DNA of 64,000 nt from Dendrolimus kikuchii (taxonomy: Eukaryota > Arthropoda > Insecta > Lepidoptera > Lasiocampidae). The stretch lies in contig CM034411.1 in NCBI GenBank assembly GCA_019925095.2, forward strand, positions 5,619,501 through 5,683,500, given 5' to 3'. A program made the position numbers and the translations under genes. Below the pieces are notes generated by a model. It did not search any database. It was not told the DNA's origin and was given only the letters and a program-made list of their open reading frames with translations. Of this stretch, positions 43,643-55,612 are shown one piece after another; within the stretch, counting starts at the first letter, position 1; each line of letters opens with the position of its first letter.

Positions 43643-45380
43643 AAGTATTTATTTCCTATTTTACCCTAGTAGTAGAAGTAGCTATTTCAAACCCTAGGGT
43701 TTGACCCATGAGGAAATCTCTAGTGTTATAAAGGTTATAAAGGGTTCAGAATATACTCAGTGATATAAATGAAATATAATGTGAATTTCAAATTCCTTAA
43801 TGTCGTGAACAAAGAACCCACCGTCGCACAACACCGGGCGGACACAGACGTCCGGCCTTGACGTCCGATCCGTGATCAACCACGATTGTTATTCACCACT
43901 CGTGACTGTTCACAGCGACAGATGTAGAGACGATTCAGTAATGCAAATATTTTATTATTCTACTCGACTTTACTGCTGTATGATTTACTAAACGCGACTA
44001 CTGAAAATTTGTTGAAACGTCACAGGGACAGATTAGAAAAAAATGTGATCAACAAAAGTGTTGGAAGGATACTTGTTAGGGCAAGTGTAAAGAGTCATGA
44101 TGGCTCATTGGTCAATAATGTCAGTTCGAACCGTGAAAAAGAGTACACCATTTATTCAGTTTCTATATTCTAATGTATTCACATAAACATCACTTTTTGC
44201 CCGTAGAGGATTATCTTTAGAAAGCTTGCATACTTAAACAATCCTGAAACTACATTTTAAAGCCATCTTTGCTAACGGGGACAAGAACCCCTCACTTCCT
44301 CCCCCAATTAGAAATCTATGACCTTTTGATATTACTTTTTCAGCATAAAATTGATTTTTATTTTATTTTTCTTATAAAATATAGTTAAATACTTAAGTCT
44401 TTATCGATTACACCTTTCAGTGTGTGCAAATGTTCTTATCTAATTTAATTTAATTTGTGATCATTATGTGTTGAAGCAGTTAGCTGGGGGCTTACATAAG
44501 CTGCTTTTGAAGAATCACTTCGTGAAATTGTCAAGTTTCTAGGCGCAAGACATGGTATAAGGTACACGCTATTTTGACACTTGTCACGTTCGTAATACAA
44601 ATTGCCTCTTTTTTGCAATAATGTGCTATCTTGAAAATCAAAATTTTAGAAGAGAGTTTTTAACCGTCAAAGAATAATTAGGTATATCTGAAGGAATAAC
44701 ATGGTATCTTTTAAAATACCTACTTTGTAGATTAACCGAAACAAAGTTATTGGTTTCCATAGGTTAAAAAAACTTTTCTAAAATTTCAATTTTCAAGATT
44801 TGTTCCTTTCGTACAACCAGAGTTATTATACATTTTTATCCCAAACATCGACTCCATCTAATCTTTGCGAATGCCCTTGAGCGCGGGCGCATTGCGGCAG
44901 GTCGCGTCTGCGTCCGCGCACAGTTTTGTACAGTTATAGCTCGAGAATCTCTTACCAAGACGTGCGTACCCATGCGTATTTCAGCTGCACGAAATATATA
45001 TACTCGTATAGTTCGCGCCACTTAAAAAAAACTCTGGCCTGAACCTGCACAGTGAGCGTTTTATCTATCACATTGGTGGTATGAAGGGAGCGAGACTAAG
45101 TAGCTAGTAAAGTACCTAATAAGATTCTACAATAAAACAATTACTCATAAAACATTACCCTAGTACTTTAGGATACGACTGTACACCTGCGCAGACACAT
45201 CCCCTCCACTACCGCTCAGCGTTCTTTTTACGTGGCGGGACCTATAATACGGGTTGCTATATCTTAATACGCATCCTTTTATCTCACCATTGGTAGAAAT
45301 TATATTACTTGTTTGGAGATTATGTCTTTACAAGTCGCTGCATAGAGACTGCAGGTTGAATTAGATTTGGAAATAGATAT
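43643..45380. other. Intergenic, ~1.7 kb, no feature recognised
   Basis: Includes a GC-richer patch at 44870-44960. No supported gene or repeat. Confidence 0.3.
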
Positions 45381-45384
45381 TTAA

Positions 45385-45560
45385 TGCCCTGCCAGGGACT
45401 GCGAAGTACCCGTGGCCCTGGAATAAAGGCGAAGGATGGAATACCGCGGGGTATTAGCCCTGACTCGGGTTGCAATAGCACTCCAGTGCCACCCCAACGT
45501 GGTGATTCCCACACGCCCTCACCGTGTCTCCGCGGCGGTGACTTTGGGTTTCTCCTCTTT
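45385..45560 (-). repeat. GC-rich dispersed repeat (family J-like)
   Basis: Blocks CGTGGCCCTGGAATAAAGGCGAA and GGTTTCTCCTCTT resemble 49293-49420 (CGTGGCCCATGCATAAAGGCG). Noncoding. Confidence 0.35.
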
Positions 45561-45884
45561 AAAAAAATTGTAATTACTCATTTTATTGTAGTTATGACGT
45601 CATAAGTACACTCGTACTAATTCTACTAGGCTGTGACGTTCTGTAAGATCATAAAAATTATCTAAGTTGATTTGACATTACCTCGTAGCTTCTTCCTGAA
45701 TTTGAAACAACAGTGCATGTTTATCACGTCTACGCCGACTGCCGAGCATATAACCATTTGATGAATTTTGACTTTTTCTACGAGTTTTTGTTTTTTTTTT
45801 AATTCGGAGCCTTATTTTCTTTTTTTAGATTTGTTATTGTTATTACATTTCTTCTGGGTAAGTTTTTTATGACTTACATTTACT

Positions 45885-46394
45885 ACAATATTATAAAATT
45901 CTAAACATGCCGTGTCTGTACATTGAAGCTATAAAAAAACAACTGGAATAGACTATATAGACGATGGAGAAGTGAAAGCATTTATTTAGATTTCTGGTCT
46001 GTTTTTCGTTTTTTCTATTTGTTCGGGATTCACGTCAAAATTACTGGGCCGATTTCTATGCGGTTTTCGCTGGTCGACAGTTAATTCTTAGACTTAAACT
46101 CTGTGCTATTTTATATCCTGGGAATCCCGCGGGAAATTTTCTGGGAACGATTTAAAAAAAACTAATTCCAATGTGACTTATTTACTGATCGATAGCAAAT
46201 TTAATGTAATAAAATGTGCATTCTTTATCCCGGGAATCCCGCGGGAAATTTCCCGGGAGAGGGTTACAGTTGTTCGGGTGCGTAAAAGCTTATTCCGACG
46301 ATTTTCTCTAAAACGATACCTGCGGTAATTTGTGTCCTGAGAACCCGCGGGAACTTCAAGTCAGTCGTAGCCGAAGTCGCGGGAATATCCTAGC
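45885..46394 (+). mobile_element. Helitron-like element, long variant
   Basis: Shares GAATAGACTATATAGACGAT and GGCCGATTTCTATGCGGTTT with 38558-38831. It repeats the CCGCGGGAA motif block three times and ends ATATCCTAG. Confidence 0.5.
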
Positions 46395-46823
46395 CTACTA
46401 TATATTTAAAAACTTGTGGATTAAGACTAACCTATGAGTACATTCTTAACTAATAATAATAATATAAGATCGCCCTTTGTGCGTAATGAGACATAGTTTT
46501 AGTCTGTAAGTTCTTTTTTTCTCTTGATGTACAATAAAGAGTTATTGATTAATAATAGGCTAATAATAATTATGCTTGTGGGCAAGTTTACAGTTATTTT
46601 GAAGCACTGTTACTAATTTTATTTTCTTAGATAGCCTTTTCAACTATTTTGACTGCATTTGTTTTGTATTATAAGTATTTTCGTCGTTGTTGTCATGCTC
46701 CCTAATAAATCACCTTCGTTTCCAAGTGTTTGTTTGTTTAATATCTTCTAAAATGAGTACAGTTCACTATCCTACACTTAATTAAGGATCTACGTAAATG
46801 TAATTCACTATCTCATACGCATA
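46395..46823. other. Intergenic, no feature recognised
   Basis: No supported gene. Confidence 0.35.
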
Positions 46824-46827
46824 TTAT

Positions 46828-47308
46828 TGTTACACTTTGGGCCACCTGCATATTTGCAAACAAAGCACATTTATTAGCCGTCGGCTAATAACACTGAAAC
46901 GCTTTTATGACCGTCTTCTTTTGTTTACTTTGTGTTTAAAATTTGTCATTGGAAAAATAGCCCATTGTGTATTGTAATCTTTTATGGCAGTCATTAGACA
47001 GATGCGTTGAACTGATTCTAAGAAATTCGATCTACGCGAGCGGGCAGCCATATTGTATCAGTGCAGTATAAAGCAGTGGCCCAATGGAGAAATCAGCAGT
47101 CAAGCGATAACCACTAGCGACAGAAGACGTGTGTACATTCGATAATCTATATAGTGACAGAGTTTGTGTGTGTTATTGAATCGCGCATTACGTTTGGACT
47201 GATTGTGTTCAGTTATATTTGTACCTGTGTTATACGTGTTTGTATAGTTCTAATAAATTCTATAGTAATTCCAACGGCATTTTAATTTGAATCCTGTAAC
47301 TCGTAACA
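46828..47308 (+). mobile_element. Solo LTR (gypsy-type), TSD TTAT
   Basis: 481 bp, TGTTAC...CGTAACA, flanked by TTAT (46824-46827, 47309-47312). Poly(A) signal in GTTCTAATAAATTC near 47247. Confidence 0.85.
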
Positions 47309-47623
47309 TTATCATGGAAAAAGAATAATAGACAACAGCCCATTAAAAAAAGGCACTCGTAAAAAATACCCTACCTTTAGATGATGCCACCAACGAATTG
47401 CCCCAGAAGCTCGTTCAAAGAAAATCTCCACTCAGACCTGTACGGCATACTAACCGACATAAAACTGATAATAATATATTTATCATCTGTGTGTACCTGT
47501 AGCCTGCATTGCATCCGGCAACATCGAACAAAATGCTTCTTGAGTCCTGCAAGCTCCGCCCACTGCAGGACTGCAATACAGAATCATGTATGGGCCCCTT
47601 TAAACGATTTCACTGTATACTAG

Positions 47624-47947
47624 GGAGTTTTTGGCGGGAACTGAAAGGAGACGTTGTGCTGTGCAGTTTTATTTTCTAAAAATGTGTAAAATTACTCTAA
47701 AATGAACAATAGTTGTAGGATATTTATAGTTTTTGAGTAGTAATTTTGTGTTTTTGCGAGAAATGTGAACTATGTAGCCAAATGTGGCCTTTCGAGTTGT
47801 CACAAGAACTCCGTTGAATGGCACTAGCTGATTACCTACAGTTCAGCTGTGCTACGCATTGGCTTAAGAAAATGAAGAAACTATATTGTAAACTAAGATC
47901 TGGCTTAAAGGCCTAGCTGCCAAGCCATAAACTTAAATAAAAAAAAA
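47624..47947 (+). mobile_element. Family I retroposon, full-length copy with 12-bp TSD and poly(A)
   Basis: A 324-bp insertion between exact ACTGTATACTAG repeats (47612-47623, 47948-47959). The 5' end GGAGTTTTTGGCGGGAACTG includes an E2F-like TTTGGCGGGAA. After a ~160-nt leader an ATG at 47784 opens MWPFELSQELR, then TGA, then in the same frame MALADYLQFSCATHWLKK. It ends in AAATAAAAAAAAA. The TSD and A-tail show LINE-mediated insertion of an RNA. The source could be a SINE of unknown head or a host or TE mRNA. Confidence 0.72.
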
Positions 47948-47959
47948 ACTGTATACTAG

Positions 47960-48955
47960 TTGCATGATTACGTAGTTATTATACGTAGATAGTTTCGAAA
48001 AGGTAATTCTCATATTGTATTTTTTTAACAAAGAGCAATATTCTAAAAGAACAAAATGAAGTAATTAACAGATTGGCTAATAACAAAATATTGCTTGCTT
48101 AATGTATGAGAAATTGTTGAACAACGCATTTTTTCTAAACGAATTTTTTTCTAAAGAATTTGAAACGTAATGCTGAACTAGATAATTATCGCGATTTGTT
48201 GATATATAAGATTTTATTTTTGTTCCGAGGATATCCCCAGTGTGGTTTCTTCATTACGTAAGTAACATTTGTGGAAAATTATTTGCTTAGAGTTCTGATA
48301 CGTCTATAAAATAATAATCGCAGACAAACACAAAAAACACAAAACCTTGAATTTGAAAAATTTTGTTAACTATATTTTTATACAACAAAGTTAACAAAAT
48401 TTTACGAATTTATGAATTTTACAAGAGTGTAAGTTAAAATTAAATAATTGACTTTTAACTCATGACTATGGTGGGCAGAACAAATGTTGAAAATAAATGG
48501 GCATCATTTAAGCTATCGCCTATTTAATTAGTTTTATGTTTCTTAAATAAGAGGGTTTGCCCGCAAAGTAGTAGATTTGTCACCAAACAATATGAAATCA
48601 ATTCCACAATAAATCACCTAAAGTCATGGAGATATAGGGACTAGTACCAAATAAATGTTTTTGTATGTATTACAATAAGTTTGTCCTAATAAGTATTTAA
48701 ACAAAGTAATTTAAAGAGATCACCAATAAATCATATATTATGTCACTAGAAAATTTCATAAAGTTCCAAAAAAAATTTAGGATTGTCGTCATCGTTTCAA
48801 CCAAAAGAGTCTACTACTTAACTGAACATATGCCTCCCCCAAGGATCTTAATTTCTACATGTAGTATAAATATATTTAAATAAAATTTATAATTCGTATG
48901 TGTTGGGCACATGCTAATTTTTTTTATTTTTAGCATGTGCACGAATTGGACATCT
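47960..48955. other. Intergenic, no feature recognised
   Basis: AT-rich. No supported gene. Confidence 0.35.
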
Positions 48956-48999
48956 TCATCAAATACCTCTATAAATACAGGATAGGATTCACGAATGTC

Positions 49000-49435
49000 T
49001 TCGGCGGGTGAGTCATGCTTGGAAAGGAGGAGGCGGAGCGTAAGCGTACGACCTCTCCGTTCCTGCCAAAGGAGAATACGTCGGCGCTGGAGGGCGTCTT
49101 AACACCTTCCTCTGCTTTCCTCCCGCTTCCCTGGGGAAAGGGATCTCACCCCCTGTTATACCGTCGAGATGGGGGCGCGTGGTGTTGCTCGCGCGCTCAC
49201 CTCTCCACCCGTGGGGCAGGTTACACATCGCAGTGGATGAGGCCGTTGGACCACCGTCTGTCAGGGCCTCGCGGAGTGGTGAGATGATATACTCGTGGCC
49301 CATGCATAAAGGCGAAAGAGGAACACCAAGCGCCACCTCGACCTGGCGAATGCCACACACTCGCCGCGTCCCTCCCCCCCCGCACGCGGCTGATGTCCCG
49401 CAATAAGATTTCCCCTCGTAAAAAGAGAATTCATG
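49000..49435 (-). repeat. GC-rich dispersed repeat (family J), longest copy
   Basis: Overlapping open frames on both strands, up to 144 codons (49447-49013), lack recognisable domains and are low-complexity (Pro, Gly, Arg). Related blocks are at 33690 and 45385. Treated as noncoding repeat. Confidence 0.4.
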
Positions 49436-50679
49436 TTGAGGATGCACGTTTTTTCAAATCTTATTGTTCTTAATACACGTGACTGGACATGTGATCTTTT
49501 TAATGTTAACTTAATTTTTCAAAATTACCTCATCGGTGGCACATATAAACGCGTCCCACATAAATTTGGTAGCAACGTGAATCGTTTAACTTTGTTTTTC
49601 AGTTCGCAGCATTTATATTATCTAGATTGTTCCATGTGGCTTTGTTTCTTTAGGGATGTTTTTGCTGAAAGTTTATACCATGTTCAGGGATGATAGATAG
49701 ATAGATAACTGCACACCAAAGCATAGACAAAAAGAAGTAGAGTGTTAAAAATAGTACATCGGATGGTCTATGGTCTTATATTTAAAGCAGCCCTTGGCAG
49801 GGATTAATAGATTTTCAATACTGGTGGTTTATAAATACCAGTGGTCGCCCAGTGGTCGAAATTCGACCATAATTAATTTAAATTATAAGTTTGCACATTA
49901 TTAAGATTACACTTCTATAATCACAGATTTCGCCAAGGCTACACTGTTAATTTGACTTTAACAATAAACAAAAGAGTATATATGCCTGTCAAATACATGG
50001 TAGTGTGTGTAATCTTTTTTTTATTGATTTAATGTATTTATTATGCATAATTAAAAAAAAAAAACATTCTACACTCCTCCATATAAACTATAAGTTTGCG
50101 AAATTTCATAGTCCTCTCCGTCCGCGCAATTTTCGTAAAAAGGGGTACAAAGCTTTGGCTTCACGTATTAATATAATGATGATAAATGGTAAATATATAC
50201 AGTACATATAAGTATTAAAATATTGTAGATATACATACACACTAGTGATCCGGGTAGACATTGTGGTACGTTGAAATGAGAACAATCTAGGACTTCAGGT
50301 GATCAGAAGGTTGGTTTCCACCTCGGTCAACGGATCAGTATGGCGATCCGTGTTATGAATTTTTTTCTGTACGAACTTTTCCTACCACTGCATACTAATA
50401 ATATATGCCACCGCGATGAGTAGGTAAACAAAATTTGTGTCCATCTGTTAAGCATGCACTACTGTGATCAATTGCGCAATGATTCCGTAGTCACGTGTCA
50501 GTTTTGACGTAAATAATTTGAATTTCCCAAACGTGTATTACAATATGATCGGTCAAGCATACTGTGACGTTAATTCAATCTGCTGTATGGTAATTTTAAC
50601 GGTGACATCAATAATCGTAACAAATAAGTATAATTTTTTTTTTATCTCAATTCTTTGTTTATTGATGAAAAATACAACA
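49436..50679. other. Intergenic, no feature recognised
   Basis: AT-rich. No supported gene. Confidence 0.35.
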
Positions 50680-50683
50680 CTAT

Positions 50684-51156
50684 TGTTACGAGTGTGGGAT
50701 TCGAATTAAAACGCCATTGGAATTACTATAAAATTTATTAGAACTATACAAACACGTATAACTCAGGTACATATATAACTGCACGCAACCAGTACAAACT
50801 GCACAGTTCAATAACACGCGCGAAGTCCGTCACTATACCGCTTATCGAATGTACGTCTTGCTCGTATCGTAATCCTCGTTTGACTGGGGTTCTCGCTAGA
50901 CTGCCTCCCCTCTCCATCTTGCCGTCGTTTTGTACTTCACAAATATAAGTGCGCACGCCCGTACCGTCGACTTAATTTCCTAGAAATACGTAATCCGCAC
51001 ACCTGCTTAATTATTCCTGCGAACGGCCATAAACTAGTACAATACACAATATATATATGTTTCTCTAGATAAACAAAAGAAGTCCAAATGCGGGAAGGTA
51101 ATAAACTGTGCTTTATGCCAGGCAGGTGTGCATTCACTGTTTGTTGGCATGTAACA
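50684..51156 (-). mobile_element. Solo LTR (gypsy-type), TSD CTAT
   Basis: 473 bp, TGTTACG...GTAACA, flanked by CTAT (50680-50683, 51157-51160). Minus-strand GTTCTAATAAATTTT gives the poly(A) signal and hence the orientation. Confidence 0.84.
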
Positions 51157-51354
51157 CTATATTAAAAACTAAAACTAAATAAAAATGGAAAAAATAGCTA
51201 AAGATAAAATATTGGTCCCAAACGACTGTCACTTACTGGGAACGTTACCAAAAGGCTGGATTCTCAATTTGGAAGTGATTCATATAAACATAAACTTAAA
51301 TTATTCAACGTATATTCTATATTCGAAACTGTAATCAAAATATTTATTAAATTT

Positions 51355-51600
51355 AAACATTATAAATTAATACAATAAAGATTACTTAATTATATCGTAT
51401 TCTACCCTTAAGTAAAATACTGAGCCTAAATCACTTGTATGGGCATGTCACCCAAAAGACTGGCTACGTCACCTCGCCGGATTGCCATACCGATCCATTT
51501 TCCGAGGTAAGCACTAGGTCTCTGATCACTCTAAGAGTCCATGAGCTTTTTGATAGCTCTTTCTAGAGGCTCATGGCCTCACGATCTATTTATTCTCTTA
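51355..51600 (+). repeat. Interspersed repeat (family M)
   Basis: AAAAGACTGGCTACGTCACC, CGGATTGCCATACCGATCC and AGAGGCTCATGGCCTCA match 19960-20090. Confidence 0.45.
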
Positions 51601-51799
51601 ATTTTATTTCTTGTACTATATGTCTATAACAATGTAAACTCTTGCAATTTGTACATAAATTATATGAAATTATTAATAATATTTATTCCTATTAAAGATA
51701 AATGACTATTCATTAAGAGCCTACCTTTGCCTATTCTGGGATCGTGATTAAAAAGAAAAATAACGAAATCCCGCCAGAAATAAACGTCAAAAAAGCAAG

Positions 51800-52003
51800 A
51801 TGGCTGCCGGCGGCGGTGTGACCTCGGGCGATCAGGAAGTGCGTTTAATACCAATGAACTCTTCAATGTTACCCACTTCTGTGATGTTGATCCTGGTTTC
51901 TGCACAAATATGCATTTTGTTTAGGGTTGTCATACCTTTAGGTCGCTTAAGGCCAGAAAAACACTACGATTCACAATTGCCCGATAACAGATGTATCTTC
52001 TAA
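51800..52003 (+). CDS. Candidate host first exon or small ORF, unproven
   Basis: A 67-codon frame starting MAAGGGVTSGDQEVRLIPMN in a strong start context (CAAGATGG, A at -3 and G at +4), then a hydrophobic stretch around residues 25-47 (SVMLILVSAQICILF). The GCCGGCGGCGG patch after the ATG is typical of first exons. I do not recognise the protein. No clear GTRAGT donor is visible; GAAGTGCGT at 51836-51844 is weak. It lies outside recognised repeats. Chance is a real alternative. Confidence 0.18.
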   Translation: MAAGGGVTSGDQEVRLIPMNSSMLPTSVMLILVSAQICILFRVVIPLGRLRPEKHYDSQLPDNRCIF

Positions 52004-52560
52004 TTCTGCGTTCACACGCTTCCGTTTGACGCAACATTCATTGCGCACGAACACGGGCAAAAGCGTGTAAATGGGTTGCCCGGCTCGCTGCTAAACGAGG
52101 CGAGTGCCGTTTTTTGGCACGATTCAAAGGATGAATGTGCTTGCGCCTGTGTGCCTGTTTACACGCGCTCGGTCGTCGGTTATTTAGTTTTTTCTTTTCA
52201 ATAAAAATAAGTGAAACTGACGGCAATAGCTTCCACAATATTAACATCCGCTGTATCCGCTATATGTATTATCTATGTATTAGTGTGTCGCATGTAAACA
52301 ACTAGTCTGGCCGCCGGGCTACTTGCTGCTTTCCGAGCTGTTTTACGGGCTGCGTGGCGCGCGTCCGAACTAGACTTTAAAAAAACCTATATTGCATAAC
52401 TAAAAAAATTAGTTAATCTGTAAATACGTTTTACACAAAACATATTGACAGTTCTTTAAACATATTTAGCGGAAAATTTTGCGTTCTGCAAGACGCTAAT
52501 ATTTAATCAATATTTTATTAATTACAAGATTTTTTTAGACTAACAAATATGGGGTGCGTT
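52004..52560. other. Intergenic, no feature recognised
   Basis: Somewhat GC-richer near 52020-52160. No supported gene. Confidence 0.3.
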
Positions 52561-52804
52561 CTACCGAGTAATTAGAACAATCACACTCACGACAACCTCT
52601 ATTTTTTCCTTTCCACTTGCTTGCGATTATGAAGCGTTGATGTCGCTAATAACATACACAAGTATCATTAGTTGATGTATGTTTGATTTGAAAATCGCTC
52701 CTTTGCGGTCGCCTCGATAGAGAGTATTAATGTTCTATGGTCAACAGCCACTTTAACCCACCTCTTCAAATGGATTTTTGCTACGTGAGCGAAAACTATG
52801 ATAT

Positions 52805-53838
52805 TGTTACAACCTAGACGCCGAAAAAAACAAATTCACACCTGCATACCTGTAAAAACACATTTTATTACCTTTCGGCATTTGGACTTTTTTGTTTACT
52901 TATTTATTGACATGCGTTTACTAATTATTCTAGAGAACAGTCCATTGTTTTATTGTATTCGTTTATGGCCGTTGCGGTCGACTCATTAGCCAGGTGTGTC
53001 AGATTTAAAGTACAAATTTCACTTTTTTTCCGTTTCACTTTCCTCAAGACGGTCATTCGAGGATTCTGAGACCATCTTTGAATTATAACAAAGCTTAATA
53101 CTAAGAAAGCTTACACATAATACACACTTTTATGACAAATTTTTTACTGCTCAAGCTGTAAGGCTTTGGAACTCACTACCTCAAAACATAAAACAAGCCA
53201 AATCTGTGCATTCGTTTAATGACCTCGTCAAACAACACTATCTCATATTTGTATCTGAACAATAGTGTTATCTATTTGTATGCTTGGGATGGTGTTGTTT
53301 GAGGACATACAACTTGTATATTTAGATAAATATGTTTGTATGTATGTAAATTGTATGTTTACAATATAATTTAGTAAAATTTTCCTTTATATTTACATAT
53401 ATATATCAGTATATTATATCTATTGCATACCTACCCCCATCCATACCGTGTTTCTGTCCATCCAAAGGTTGTCTGGAAGAAATAGCTCCCAGCGATAAGA
53501 CCTCCCATTGTACTTATTATATTCTACAAATTTATTCTAGGAAATTCAGTCACGCGGGCGGACGGACATATTGCATCTGCGCAGTAGAAAGCAATGGCCC
53601 GATGGAGGGACGAGGCAGTCGAGCGATAACCACGAGCGAATCAAGACGTGTGTACTACAATCGGGAAACTTTTAATGACGGACTTTGCGCGTTTTGTGGA
53701 ATTACGACCTTCTGCATTACGTTTGGACTTGTTGTGTTCGGTTATATTTGTATCTGTGTTATACGTGTTTGTATAGTTCTAATGAACTCTATAGGTAATT
53801 CTAACGGCATTTTAATTCGAGTCTCGCGACTCGTAACA
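52805..53838 (+). mobile_element. Solo LTR (gypsy-type), TSD ATAT, with nested insertion
   Basis: TGTTAC...CTCGTAACA flanked by ATAT (52801-52804, 53839-53842). Removing the insert 53020-53524 leaves the usual length. The poly(A) signal is mutated to CTAATGAAC. Confidence 0.82.
53020..53524 (+). pseudogene. CR1/Jockey-like 3' end nested in the solo LTR (family D)
   Basis: A 505-bp insertion between TACAAATTT repeats (53011-53019, 53525-53533). It encodes THFYDKFFTAQAVRLWNSLP ... SVHSFNDLVKQHYL and a stop at ~53266, then a 3' UTR with GGTTGTCTGGAAGAAATAGC. 5'-truncated, no catalytic core. Confidence 0.78.
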
Positions 53839-53950
53839 ATATCATTTGTGACGATTTTGCCGCGACCATAACGACCATCGTCGTTATTATGTGGATCGGC
53901 TGAGGGAGTATTTTCAGCATTGTGAGCGACTGGTCGAACGCACTAATGGC

Positions 53951-54645
53951 CGTTTGACTGTAATTTTTAAATATTATATTTTGTAATGTCAATCGTATAA
54001 GAATTTCTTGTGTGAAAGCGGATATATTTTAAAATAGAGTAGTGTGGAAGGAAATAACACTGCACCTACATCAAATTACTAGGGTACGTTGAAAGAAAAG
54101 AGATTGCCGCAAATAACAAGTTCTAAAAGCCAAGCGACAATATACAAGTGGATGAAAAAAATATTGGTTAATTATTAAATATCTCATCAGCCCTATGCAT
54201 TTTACGCATTATCTTCTTTGCCCTTTAAAGCCGAGATGTTCATTAAAAAAATACCTACAATTCGCAATGCGTCAGGTATTTTGAATGTTGTCGTGCAACC
54301 TTGAACGTATAAAGAACGTAATATTACTTTAATTTGTATTACTTAAAACACAATACTTACAACACATTATGATTTCAATGAATAAACATTACATTTTGTT
54401 TACTTATCGTGCTTTATATATACCGACAATTTTGTAAATGCCTTACAAGAAAATCCTTTTTAAAAGTATTTACATTTTTTAACCGACTTCAAAAAGGTTC
54501 TTAATTCGACATGAGTAGGGTGGCGCGAAGATGTCTTAAAAAAAAAAACAATGTTATAAGACAAGTTTATTGCTCGACAGTTCTTAGTCTTTCAGTTAGT
54601 CTTATAACTTAATAGTAAAATTATATGAACACTATTATAACTATT
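53951..54645. other. Intergenic, no firm feature
   Basis: TTTTTTAACCGACTTCAAAA at 54476-54495 resembles the terminus at 63487. Otherwise nothing was recognised. Confidence 0.3.
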
Positions 54646-54647
54646 GA

Positions 54648-54801
54648 TCGTGTACTAGCAGAAGGTGATATCAGGAGCCTTAAGAACAGACAAGCGTGCA
54701 GGACAAGAGTTATGAATGTCAAAGAAGTAAGTGAGGTGTGTAAGAATAAGCCTAAATGGCGCTCTGTTGATCGTGCCTACCCCCCAAGGGAACTGGCGTG
54801 A
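54648..54801 (+). mobile_element. RTE-type 3' end, tail lost (copy E6)
   Basis: DRVLAEGDIRSLKNRQA ... PKWRSVDRAYPPRELA then stop. 5' breakpoint within a few bases of copy E5. No (ATGT)n tail or TSD found. Confidence 0.6.
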
Positions 54802-55014
54802 AGTTTAATTATTAAAAAAAATAAAAGAAAACACTTATTGTGAGATAACTACAATAGTTAGACATATGGTTACGCGATATTTTATGTAGAAAATTATATG
54901 TTTTGCAAAGTGGTTGTTTTGTTCTATAATTAATAGTTTTCGCAGCGCACGCCGTGTAAAGATTTTTTCGGGTATGTTTTTTACACCTTGGGTTACATTA
55001 TTGGACTTTTAGTA

Positions 55015-55176
55015 AGGATCCCTAATTTTTTTGAAAATATAATATAGCCTATACTCTTCCTCGATAAATGTACTATTCCACACTGAAAGAATTTTTCGAA
55101 TCGGACCAGCGGTTCCTGAGATTAGCACGTTTAAACAAACAAACTCTTCAGCTTTATTTATAATATTAGTATTAGA
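55015..55176 (-). mobile_element. Helitron-like element, 5' part only
   Basis: The minus strand starts TCTAATACTAATATTATAAA then GAAGAGTTTGTTTGTTTAAA, like 22618-22853. The CTAG end is missing. Confidence 0.5.
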
Positions 55177-55177
55177 T

Positions 55178-55236
55178 AACACAAGCGTAACTTGCTTAAT
55201 TTGGGTATATACAACATACCTGTTTGTCTGCTGATT
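55178..55236 (+). mobile_element. Family C SINE tail fragment
   Basis: ACACAAGCGTAACTTGCTTA then TTTGGGTATATACAAC matches the SINE C 3' end. It directly abuts the Helitron 5' end. Confidence 0.45.
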
Positions 55237-55294
55237 ATTATTAGTATAAAAATTGGGTGTGTCTGTGTGCAGTTCACACGCAGTAGAAGTTTTT

Positions 55295-55612
55295 TTATCC
55301 GTGCAGGAAGGGAGAAAGAATACAATTTCCTGCGGCCTGGCGGCCTGTCGTAAGAGGCGACTAAACAACCCACAGCCAGGTGGCAGGGTATTTGCTCGAC
55401 TGGATGGCGACCACCCCTGGTCTAGAGTATGCCGCCATAACAACCTTGTGTTGTGTTCCGGCATTAGTGACCAGGTTCCAGTCTCCTTTAAGAGAGCAGT
55501 AGCGCATTTGTAGCACCTTTGGTGTTGCAAATGTCCATAGGCGGTGGTAACCGCTTTCCATCAAGTGGGCCGTCTGCCTATCTGCTGAACTCCTGCAAAA
55601 AAAAAAAAAAAA
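55295..55612 (-). repeat. Family A repeat, full-length
   Basis: Reverse-oriented and complete, from TATCCGTGCAGGAAGGGAG to CTGCA plus a 16-A run. Confidence 0.75.

Larger units (their letters stand above)
52570..53950 (+). repeat. Family G repeat, interrupted by a solo LTR
   Basis: Left part 52570-52804 and right part 53839-53950 join across the LTR to follow family G at 39890-40200 (GATTTTGCCGCGACCATAACGACC after the junction). Confidence 0.4.

Noticed and set aside
49013..49447. 144-codon minus-strand frame in GC-rich DNA
   Set aside because: Open frames overlap on both strands, composition is low-complexity, and related GC-rich blocks occur elsewhere; read as repeat.
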